From: VXMO01 sp034422835
GTDB lineage: Bacteria > Chloroflexota > Dehalococcoidia > UBA6926
Assembly: GCA_034422835.1 (NCBI GenBank)
Contig: DAOUJJ010000010.1
Span: 1 to 61,874, forward strand
Length of the DNA stretch: 61,874 bases
Direction: 5' to 3'
Positions 17,311 through 24,243 of the stretch are shown piece after piece. The notes beneath the pieces were generated by a model. That model made no database searches and was not told the origin of the DNA. It saw nothing but the letters and a program-made list of their open reading frames with translations. Position 1 is the first letter of the stretch. Every line of letters starts with the position of its first letter. The translations under genes and the position numbers were made by a program.

Positions 17311-17386
17311 CGTTCGCCCTGAGCCAGTCGAAGGGCCCTCCGTCATTCCCGCCTCTACTCCGTCATTCCCGCGAAAGCGGGAATCC
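17311..17386. repeat. Repeat cluster between MntA-HepT and HigBA
   Basis: One copy of the GTTCGCCCTGAGCC..GTCGAAGGGC family (17311-17336), a partial copy of the GTCATTCCCGC repeat (17341-17352) and a full palindromic copy (17361-17386) lie in tandem, filling most of the gap between two toxin-antitoxin modules. Confidence 0.8.
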
Positions 17387-17409
17387 ATTGTGGAGCAAGG
17401 TGGGGAATA

Positions 17410-17438
17410 TTGGTATCTGTACCGGTACACGGTATAAT
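17410..17438 (+). promoter_or_regulatory. Promoter of higBA, apparently giving a leaderless mRNA
   Basis: TTGGTA (17410-17415), a 17-base spacer and a perfect TATAAT (17433-17438). The expected start point falls on or next to the ATG at 17445, and no ribosome site can lie in front of it. Confidence 0.65.
17418..17429. promoter_or_regulatory. Palindromic operator inside the higBA promoter
   Basis: TGTACCGGTACA is a perfect 12-base palindrome centred in the -35/-10 spacer, the expected position for HigA autorepression. Confidence 0.6.
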
Positions 17439-17444
17439 TCCATT

Positions 17445-17723
17445 ATGATACGGTCGTTTCGCCATCGGGGGCTTAGGCGGCTCTATGAACGGGACGATCC
17501 CAGCAGGGTAAGTGCCGACCAGCTGGACCGGATCACTCTCGCCTTGGCTGACCTTGATGCCGCCAGCAAGCCGAGCGACCTCGATCTACCGGGGTACAGG
17601 CTGCATCCTCTCCGGGGCAATCAGAGAGGTGTGTGGAGCATCTCGATTACGGGCAACTGGCGGCTCACCTTCCGATTTGAAGATGGGGATGCGTACGACG
17701 TTGATTTGGTCGACTATCACTAG
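17445..17723 (+). CDS. higB: HigB-type mRNA interferase toxin
   Basis: A 92-residue RelE-superfamily toxin of the HigB group. It begins IRSFRHRGLRRLYERDD and has the typical core LPGYRLHPLRGNQRGVWSISI followed by NWRLTFRFEDGDAYDVDLVDYH, in which the basic residues and the C-terminal acidic/His residues form the ribosome-dependent RNase site. The start at 17445 follows the TATAAT box by only 6 bases. The antitoxin gene follows after 15 bases. Toxin-first order is characteristic of HigBA. Confidence 0.92.
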   Translation: MIRSFRHRGLRRLYERDDPSRVSADQLDRITLALADLDAASKPSDLDLPGYRLHPLRGNQRGVWSISITGNWRLTFRFEDGDAYDVDLVDYH

Positions 17724-17738
17724 CGAGAGGGAAGAACC

Positions 17739-18047
17739 ATGGCTATGAAGAACCCACCTCATCCTGGCCGCAGCATCAGAGAGAACTGTTTGGATCCTCT
17801 TGGCCTGAGCGTCACTGAGGCGGCGGAGGTTCTGGGCGTCGCTCGGCACACGCTTTCGCGGGTATTGAACGGCCATGCCGCGATTTCGCCCGACATGGCC
17901 ATACGTCTTGAGAAGGCCGGATGGTCAGACGCAGACTTCTGGCTCCGCCGGCAGACCTCCTATGACCTGGCGCAAGCGCGCAAGGGTGAAGATCAGATAC
18001 ACGTCAAGCGGTACCAGCCGCAGCCTACGGCATCAGCAAGAACTTGA
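17739..18047 (+). CDS. higA: HigA-type HTH antitoxin
   Basis: A 102-residue XRE-family antitoxin. It opens with the family signature NPPHPGRSIRENCLDPLGLS and has the helix-turn-helix VTEAAEVLGVARHTLSRVLNG, then MAIRLEKAGWSDADFWLRRQ. It should bind HigB and repress the operon at the palindrome 17418-17429. GAGGGAAGAACC precedes the ATG. Confidence 0.93.
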   Translation: MAMKNPPHPGRSIRENCLDPLGLSVTEAAEVLGVARHTLSRVLNGHAAISPDMAIRLEKAGWSDADFWLRRQTSYDLAQARKGEDQIHVKRYQPQPTASART

Positions 18048-18080
18048 GCCGGTTTACGATAGCGCCCACCACCGCTCTGC

Positions 18081-18107
18081 TGTCATTCCGAGCGCAGCCG
18101 AGGAATC
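18081..18107. repeat. Interspersed repeat, TGTCATTCCGAGCGCAGCCG variant
   Basis: A copy of the 12835-12860 family between the convergent higA and HNH genes. Confidence 0.75.
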
Positions 18108-18124
18108 TAAAGCTCTAGCGGGCG

Positions 18125-19096
18125 TCACCAGCTGTTGTCTCTCGCATGCTGCAAATGCATCTGCAACAATTCCGAGCTTGGGCGGTCGTCGGGATCTTCG
18201 GGTATATGCACTTTCTTGCCAGCAAGTTGGGCATATTGAGTGTTCTGTAACTCTGCCCTCACGATCACTTCCCTGGTGCTTGGGTCAACACCAACCAAAC
18301 CCAGATCAAATAGAGAATGAATGTCTGCCCGTAGCAGAAGGCCATTCTGCAAGTGATTTGTCTGTTCACCGCGGTAGGGATGTATGTGAGCCGCCTCAAG
18401 AGCCTGTTTTGCATCGAAACCGGTGATAGCACAACGTCCTTGGTAGGCCACCAACAATTTGCGACGGAACTCGGGCTGTCCGCGACGACGGGCAATGGAT
18501 GCTGCGACTTTCTGCCGAGCGTCTTCGATGTTGTACGGGTCGAATTGACCAGCCGTAGTTGCAATCTTGGCTGCATCATCTACATCTAATTCAGTCACGA
18601 ATCGGGGCTCAACCCTCCGACGTATGTAAGAGAATCCGCCCGGTTGCATCCGTGGTTTCAATGGAGTGCCATCGCGGTCCTTGATGAGTTCCGTGATGCT
18701 GAATTGAGGTTCTTGTTTCTCCAGATTCCTTATCGTCAATAGGTTTACACTCGGCTTGTCGGTTGCGGTACGGCCGCCTTCATTGAAACCTTTTTCCTCA
18801 GGTTGCAAATCTCTAATGAGCTTGTCTACCGTTGCTTTCCTTTCCGAAGACATAGCTGTCTTATCTTCCCAGCCAATGATCTCCGCCATGTGTGAAACGT
18901 GCTTCAGGTCTTTCGATATTGAGGCGTAAAGGATTATTGGATTTTCAGGCGATGGTGGTGAGTCCTTTAGTGGCCGATATGCTTGGTAATAGTAGGGTTG
19001 CAGAAAATGAGGCTCACCAGGGTGCTCATTCTGGGACGAGAGTATCTCTTCCAGCACGCTCTCAAAGATACCGTTGATGTAGAGTGCCTCTATCAC
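18125..19096 (-). CDS. HNH endonuclease domain protein
   Basis: The C-terminal third carries an HNH nuclease: RRKLLVAYQGRCAITGF is the first strand with one Cys, AAHIHPYRG holds the catalytic His, and NGLLLRADIHSLFDLG is the last N/H segment. The N-terminal 190 residues are unrecognised. I chose the GTG at 19096 (323 residues). It lies four bases after the stop of the upstream binding-protein gene, whereas further upstream in-frame codons would only repeat that gene's sequence out of frame. The tight spacing implies coupling to the secreted-protein pair, an odd partnership. A role in defence or restriction of foreign DNA is possible but unproven. Confidence 0.7.
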   Translation of the reverse strand: MIEALYINGIFESVLEEILSSQNEHPGEPHFLQPYYYQAYRPLKDSPPSPENPIILYASISKDLKHVSHMAEIIGWEDKTAMSSERKATVDKLIRDLQPEEKGFNEGGRTATDKPSVNLLTIRNLEKQEPQFSITELIKDRDGTPLKPRMQPGGFSYIRRRVEPRFVTELDVDDAAKIATTAGQFDPYNIEDARQKVAASIARRRGQPEFRRKLLVAYQGRCAITGFDAKQALEAAHIHPYRGEQTNHLQNGLLLRADIHSLFDLGLVGVDPSTREVIVRAELQNTQYAQLAGKKVHIPEDPDDRPSSELLQMHLQHARDNSW

Positions 19097-19100
19097 TGGA

Positions 19101-21695
19101 TCATTCCCCCGCCTCCCGCCATTTCCGCCTTGCGCCCACCAAACCAAGCAAAAGGCCGCCGATGAGGAGCAGGTCTGCGGAGGGCGCGCCGGCGAAGCAG
19201 CCGCCGCCGGAGGCGTCTTCATCCTCGCCGTTTGTGGTCGTGGTCGTTGTGCCATCCCCGCCGCCCGTCGTTGTGCCGGTGGCGGACGCCTCCACGGTCA
19301 GGACGCGTTCCGAAACGGTCGAAAGCTGATCGCTGTAGGCGGTGATGGAGAGGCGGTAGAGGCCGGGAACGAGCGCCGCCGTCTCTGCCGCGGAAAGGCG
19401 AACGAAGGCCTGCGGCGGATCGCTTTCCGCGATGTCTGCCTCACCGGTCTTGACGACGTTGCCCGTCGCGGGATCTGACCACACGTAGCGGACGCCCAGT
19501 TCTCCGGGGCCGTCCACCGTTGAGCCGACACTGAACTCCTGGCCGATGACGATGCCGCCCACGCCTCCGGTTTCGATGCTGATGGGCTCTGCCGCGCCGA
19601 AGTGCCAGTCACCCGGGCTGAAGGGATAGTTCTCATCACGGAACGCCTTGAGTTCGGCGAACTGCGCGGGCGGATCGAATCGCTCCAGGTAGAACGGCCC
19701 GTTGCTGATGACCATGAGGCTGCGCTCATCGAACCACGCCTGCGCGGCGCGGTACCGCTCAACGGCCTCCTGCTCCGTCACGAGGGCCTGCCCGCCGATG
19801 GTGAGCGCCGCCATGGGCACGAAGCCGTCACGCTCGAACTGCCCAAGCGCGCGGTCGACGGTGCGGGCGTCGCGGTCCTGCACCAGGCTGAGCCAGGGCA
19901 CGCCGAACCGCTGGGCGGACGTATCGCTGTAGGCGGCGCGGCGCTGGTTGAACACCACGTCATCCATCGCGGCCAGCACCTCCCACGGCATGGTCATGCC
20001 GCCGGGCACCGCGTACTCCGCGATGTAATCGTCCACGAAATGCCAGTAATCGACGTAGACCTCGATGCGATTCTCATCCAGTACGCGGAAACCGCGCACG
20101 GTGTCAAGCAAGGGCTTGGCGGTTGTTGCGAGGGCGAACTCGACCTGCGACTTCTCCGGCCCGTAGACCATGTCAAAGGTCTGGTAGATGTCATAGACAA
20201 GGTCGGCCATCGTGATCTGCTGGCCGTGATGCCACGGGGCATGGAAGAACTTGCTGTAGTCGAACGTGACCTTTGAGGTGGCCTGCACGCCGTCGCCCAC
20301 GCTCGCCCACTCCCCGGCATCCGCGTCCCAACGCTGAACGTTGGAGGGCACGGGCATCTTTGCGCCCGGCCCCGCCGTTTCTACTTCGTATTCGGCGCGC
20401 ATGGGGATGGGCAGGCCGGTGAACGGATGGCGTGTCATCGCCGGATCGGCCAGGTTGCGCCACACGTCGGCGCTGTAAACGTCGCCGAAGCCGGAGACCG
20501 GGTTCCACGTGCTGCGTTCCGTCCACACCCACAGATGGCCGACGGTGAGCGTGTCCTGTCCCGGCACATACGCCTCTCGGAACGTCCATTGGAGCTTCGG
20601 CCCCGCCGCCACGTCCTGCGTCACGCCTTCGATGTTCGAGTTGGCGGGGAACGTCGTCAGGATTGTCGCGAGCCAGACGCGAACGGACTCGTCGACGGAC
20701 AAACGCGTGACCTCCTGGTACAGCGCGTCACGCTCCTCGCGATTCTGGAAATCACCGCGGAAAATGCGTTGTCCAAGGTCATCGATCCGCGCATTCTCGT
20801 ACTGCCAGAAGCCGGTCTCCTGCCAGCCGGGCATGTTGCCCAGCCACGGCGCGGTCATCTGGTTGATGGTGGCGGAGTCATAGCGTTCCGCCGCGCCGCG
20901 CCCCCATCCCTCCGTGTAGGCGTGCCACTCAAAAAGCTGGGGATCAGTGCTGTAGACGGTGAGGATGGCCGGGGCGAACTGGTGATAGATGGGGGCGATC
21001 AGGAATCCCGCCTGCTCCAACTCGGCGCGGATCAGGTCGCCCACCTCGCGGCGCTCATCCTCCACCCGGATGATGAAACGCAGGCGGATCGGCTCGTCGT
21101 TGTAGTTCCACGCGTCGTCCACCATCGTTGCGCCCGCCGCCGTCATCGCGTCGGCGATGGCCGCGCGCGCCCGCTCGGGGTCATAGGACAGATCTTGCCG
21201 CGCCAGCATCTCCGCAACGACCGTGTAATCAAAGTCGAACGGGTTGACGTGCGTCTGCATGGGGCGGGCGAGTCCCTTGTAGATCTCCTGCGTGATGAAC
21301 TCGCGATTGACGAGGTGTTGGACTGCGCGACGCACCTCCGGCAGGGAGAACGGGTTGAGCTGTCCCTCCGGCGCGGGCGCCGGGTTGAGGATGAGCGAGA
21401 TCGTCGATGCTGGCGCCTCGTACAACTCGAGGGCGTCATCACCGCGCAGGGCCTGCGCCGCATCCGTCTTGAGATTGAAGATGTACATGTCCATCTCATC
21501 TCGCTGGATCTCCTGCGGCGCGAGGTCAACGTTGAACGAGCGGTAGTGGAGCGTGTCCACGGCCGGGCCGGGCATGTCATGCGGCGGACGGTAATCATCA
21601 CCGCTCTGGGCGAGCGCCGCGCCGCTCCCGGCCACGAGGCCAGCTACTAGGACAAGGCTGAGTATGAGTGGGAGACGGAGCCTGAGGTTACGCAT
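19101..21695 (-). CDS. Secreted oligopeptide-type substrate-binding protein with C-terminal GGC/TM/RR anchor
   Basis: The 864-residue protein has a signal peptide (residues 1-29, cleavage after ALA). The body is an SBP_bac_5-like peptide-binding protein: FSLPEVRRAVQHLVNREFI near residue 115 and DVWRNLADPAMTRHPFTGLP near 420. The segment order is unusual, since a block normally late in the domain comes first, so this may be a rearranged or doubled SBP. The C-terminus is a sorting-type tail: Ser/Thr/Gly/Asp linker, GGC at 831-833, AD, a 14-residue hydrophobic helix and ARRKWR. The ATG overlaps the previous stop in ATGCGTAA. It could serve the oligopeptide permease at 27-32 kb (inference). Confidence 0.75.
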   Translation of the reverse strand: MRNLRLRLPLILSLVLVAGLVAGSGAALAQSGDDYRPPHDMPGPAVDTLHYRSFNVDLAPQEIQRDEMDMYIFNLKTDAAQALRGDDALELYEAPASTISLILNPAPAPEGQLNPFSLPEVRRAVQHLVNREFITQEIYKGLARPMQTHVNPFDFDYTVVAEMLARQDLSYDPERARAAIADAMTAAGATMVDDAWNYNDEPIRLRFIIRVEDERREVGDLIRAELEQAGFLIAPIYHQFAPAILTVYSTDPQLFEWHAYTEGWGRGAAERYDSATINQMTAPWLGNMPGWQETGFWQYENARIDDLGQRIFRGDFQNREERDALYQEVTRLSVDESVRVWLATILTTFPANSNIEGVTQDVAAGPKLQWTFREAYVPGQDTLTVGHLWVWTERSTWNPVSGFGDVYSADVWRNLADPAMTRHPFTGLPIPMRAEYEVETAGPGAKMPVPSNVQRWDADAGEWASVGDGVQATSKVTFDYSKFFHAPWHHGQQITMADLVYDIYQTFDMVYGPEKSQVEFALATTAKPLLDTVRGFRVLDENRIEVYVDYWHFVDDYIAEYAVPGGMTMPWEVLAAMDDVVFNQRRAAYSDTSAQRFGVPWLSLVQDRDARTVDRALGQFERDGFVPMAALTIGGQALVTEQEAVERYRAAQAWFDERSLMVISNGPFYLERFDPPAQFAELKAFRDENYPFSPGDWHFGAAEPISIETGGVGGIVIGQEFSVGSTVDGPGELGVRYVWSDPATGNVVKTGEADIAESDPPQAFVRLSAAETAALVPGLYRLSITAYSDQLSTVSERVLTVEASATGTTTGGGDGTTTTTTNGEDEDASGGGCFAGAPSADLLLIGGLLLGLVGARRKWREAGE

Positions 21696-24072
21696 CGATC
21701 TCTCCTCCGTCCCCGTTGTTTGCCCGCCGGCGTCTGCGCGCGTTCAACTGCACCGCGCCGATGATGCCCAGGGCAATCAGTCCCACCAACGCCATGTCTG
21801 CCGTCGCGTTGCCCGTGCCACACCCGCCGGCCGCGCCGTTATTGTCCGTTTCGCCGGACTCGATGCGCTCCAGCGCCTCCTGGATGGTGGCCAACGTGTC
21901 CGAACTCAGCGCGTTCTTGATGTCCGCGATGTCCGCGGCGGTCTGCTGGAGGTTATCGAAGCCGAACTCATTGTAGAAGGATGCGGTGGCGGAGTTGCCG
22001 GACGCGTCGAAAACGGCGACGCTCTGCGGCCCCTCGCCGGCGGTCGGGAAGAAGAGCTGTGTCGTGAACCGCCCCTCATCATTGGACTCGATTGTGGATA
22101 TGAGGACGCCGCTGACGAGGATGAAGATGTCTTGGTCGGCCTGGAAATTGAACCCCTGGATCGTCACCGTTGTGGCGGACGCGCCGCGCGCCGGTGAGAG
22201 AAAGATGGAGGGGCTGGGCATCTGGCGCATCCGCGCAAAGCCGATCTTCTGGTTCGTGCCCTGGAACTCGCCGAGGCGGGTGTCCGGCCACACAAGGTAG
22301 ACGTCCTCGTTGGTGGCGGCTATTCCCATGTAGTCACCAATGAACTGACCGCCGGGGAATCCGAAGTTGGGGTTGGACGCGGAGTCCGTGACGCGGGAGT
22401 TGATGCTGAACGACTCCCCGTTGTCCTCAGACACAGCGTAGTAGATGTGATAGCGAAGGTCGATTCCCGGATCGTCCCGCGTATCCGCCCACATGACGTG
22501 GATCTTGCCGTCCGGTGAAACATCAATCGACGGGAAGAACTGGATGCCGGACGTGCGGTCATCGTTGATTCGCAGTGGTGGGCGGCTCCACGTCCGCCCC
22601 TCGTCCATGGACCGGATAAACATCACGTCCGCGTCATCGGACGGGTCGCCGGACGGCGCGGCGGAAAATGTCACGTACAGTTCTTCATTCGGCCCGACGG
22701 CTATCCGTGAGAAGGCAGACCCCCAGAACCGGTAGAAGCTGCTTCTTGGCGAGAAGCCCAACTCCAGGTAGCTCGCGGCCTGTCGCCCGTCTTCGAAAGT
22801 GTCGCCCCCGTCCTCGGACTTCGCGACGTACATCTGCGCCAGCCCTTCAAACGGGCCGTCGTCAGAGGAGTCCATCCACGAAACGTAAACGGTTCCGTCG
22901 TCATGCGTCGCCACATAGGACCCCTGCACGATGCGCTTCAGGCTCTCAATGACCTGTCCGCCGGGGATTGCGTCCGGCGATTGCAGAGCCTCGGGATTCT
23001 CCTCAATGGTCACCTGCTCCGAGCCGCCGAACTCGAAGACCTGGCGGATCGTGGGGCTGACCACAACGGGGTCAGACCAGCTGATGCCGCCGTCCTCTGA
23101 ACTGACCACCTCGATGGTGGTCTGAAGAACGGGGTTGCTCAGAAACGCCAGCTCATCCGTGTAGGAGATGCGGTACATCGTGTTGAAGTGGGTGTAGGAG
23201 ATGTAGATGATGTCCGAGTCCGGGTCATCGGGGTTCGGGCCAACGGCCAGCCACGGCTTGTCCAGGAAGCCGATGGAGACCGTGCCGCGCGTGCGTCCCA
23301 ACGTATCGATTTCAAATTCGGACGTTACTCCGCTCCTGACGGCAGGAGAGCCTTGCGTCCACGTGAACCCGCCATCGCTGGATGAGCTCAGCGCCATGCT
23401 GGAGACAACCGCGGATCCCAACAGGTTGCCGACCGTGAACTCTTCGATGTCAAGGGAGATGAAGGTGTTATAGATGGAACCCTCCCGGTCAAATGCCAGG
23501 ACCGGATCACCGCCCGCGCCGAGTTCCTCTCGCGGCCTCTTGATCACCGCCGGACCCTCCCACGTCACGCCGCCGTCATAGGTCACGTACATGGTGGTGC
23601 CGGGGAAGTTGTAGTCGATCATCCCTGCCACGATGTGATCGGGGTCGTCCGGATCGACGGCCAGATGCGGCTCCGTCTGGATCGGGGCCGCGCTGAAATC
23701 TGTGGGGATGAGTATGTTGCGGCTGAAACGCGCCGAGGGGTCACGATAGGGGACGAGAACGCCGCCCTGCGACTCAGGAGCGCCCTGCGCGGAGGCGACG
23801 GGGCCTGTCTGTCCCTCGCCGGCGATGCTCTCAGAGTCCGCGTCCAGCCCCTGCGCCATCAGTGAAACGCGCCCGGACAGGTAACGGGCCGCCTGATCCC
23901 GAAAGGCGAGCACGTCCGGCGCAAGGTACGGATAATCGGGTGTGAGGATGCCCGGAGAGCCTGTCACCTGCGGCTTGGCTTCCTGCGCCCCGGCAAAGCC
24001 TGCCGGAGAAACAGCTAACACGATCACAGAGATAGCCGTTAGTACTAGTAGTCGGGTCAGATTCCGCTGCAT
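21688..24072 (-). CDS. Secreted BNR/sialidase-fold protein with IPT-like domain and C-terminal GGC/TM/RR anchor
   Basis: The 794-residue protein has a signal peptide (1-29, ending FAGAQ). A six-bladed propeller (about 110-620) carries several Asp-box motifs such as SSSDGGFTW, SEDGGISW, SEDGGDTF and SMDEGRTW. About 625-705 is an IPT/TIG-like beta sandwich (SPARGASATTVTIQGFNF). About 715-745 is a short coiled coil. The end is GGC (749-751), AD, a hydrophobic helix and RRRRR, the same plan as in the next gene. The arginine triad and Tyr/Glu pair of true sialidases are not obvious, so the substrate is unknown. It is first in a three-gene unit with the binding protein and HNH nuclease. Confidence 0.75.
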   Translation of the reverse strand: MQRNLTRLLVLTAISVIVLAVSPAGFAGAQEAKPQVTGSPGILTPDYPYLAPDVLAFRDQAARYLSGRVSLMAQGLDADSESIAGEGQTGPVASAQGAPESQGGVLVPYRDPSARFSRNILIPTDFSAAPIQTEPHLAVDPDDPDHIVAGMIDYNFPGTTMYVTYDGGVTWEGPAVIKRPREELGAGGDPVLAFDREGSIYNTFISLDIEEFTVGNLLGSAVVSSMALSSSSDGGFTWTQGSPAVRSGVTSEFEIDTLGRTRGTVSIGFLDKPWLAVGPNPDDPDSDIIYISYTHFNTMYRISYTDELAFLSNPVLQTTIEVVSSEDGGISWSDPVVVSPTIRQVFEFGGSEQVTIEENPEALQSPDAIPGGQVIESLKRIVQGSYVATHDDGTVYVSWMDSSDDGPFEGLAQMYVAKSEDGGDTFEDGRQAASYLELGFSPRSSFYRFWGSAFSRIAVGPNEELYVTFSAAPSGDPSDDADVMFIRSMDEGRTWSRPPLRINDDRTSGIQFFPSIDVSPDGKIHVMWADTRDDPGIDLRYHIYYAVSEDNGESFSINSRVTDSASNPNFGFPGGQFIGDYMGIAATNEDVYLVWPDTRLGEFQGTNQKIGFARMRQMPSPSIFLSPARGASATTVTIQGFNFQADQDIFILVSGVLISTIESNDEGRFTTQLFFPTAGEGPQSVAVFDASGNSATASFYNEFGFDNLQQTAADIADIKNALSSDTLATIQEALERIESGETDNNGAAGGCGTGNATADMALVGLIALGIIGAVQLNARRRRRANNGDGGEIDA

Positions 24073-24243
24073 GTGCCTAAAACCTCCGTGGCGTTGTCCC
24101 GGCGCTTTATGAACGTCTGTGAAAGGTCGGCCCCGGAGTGCAAGTTTGGTCGCGGAACCCGACTCGTATCATAATAGGACTAGCGCCAATTCCGCATCGC
24201 TTGCTCACTCTCCAAGTGTCGTTCCGATAGGAGGAACCAGTCA

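Noticed and set aside
20427..21650. 407-residue plus-strand open frame
   Set aside because: It is a shadow of the peptide-binding protein gene on the other strand; high GC3 removes stops.
21688..24072. True sialidase
   Set aside because: Asp-box repeats are clear, but the catalytic Arg triad, Tyr and Glu could not be identified, so only the fold is claimed.
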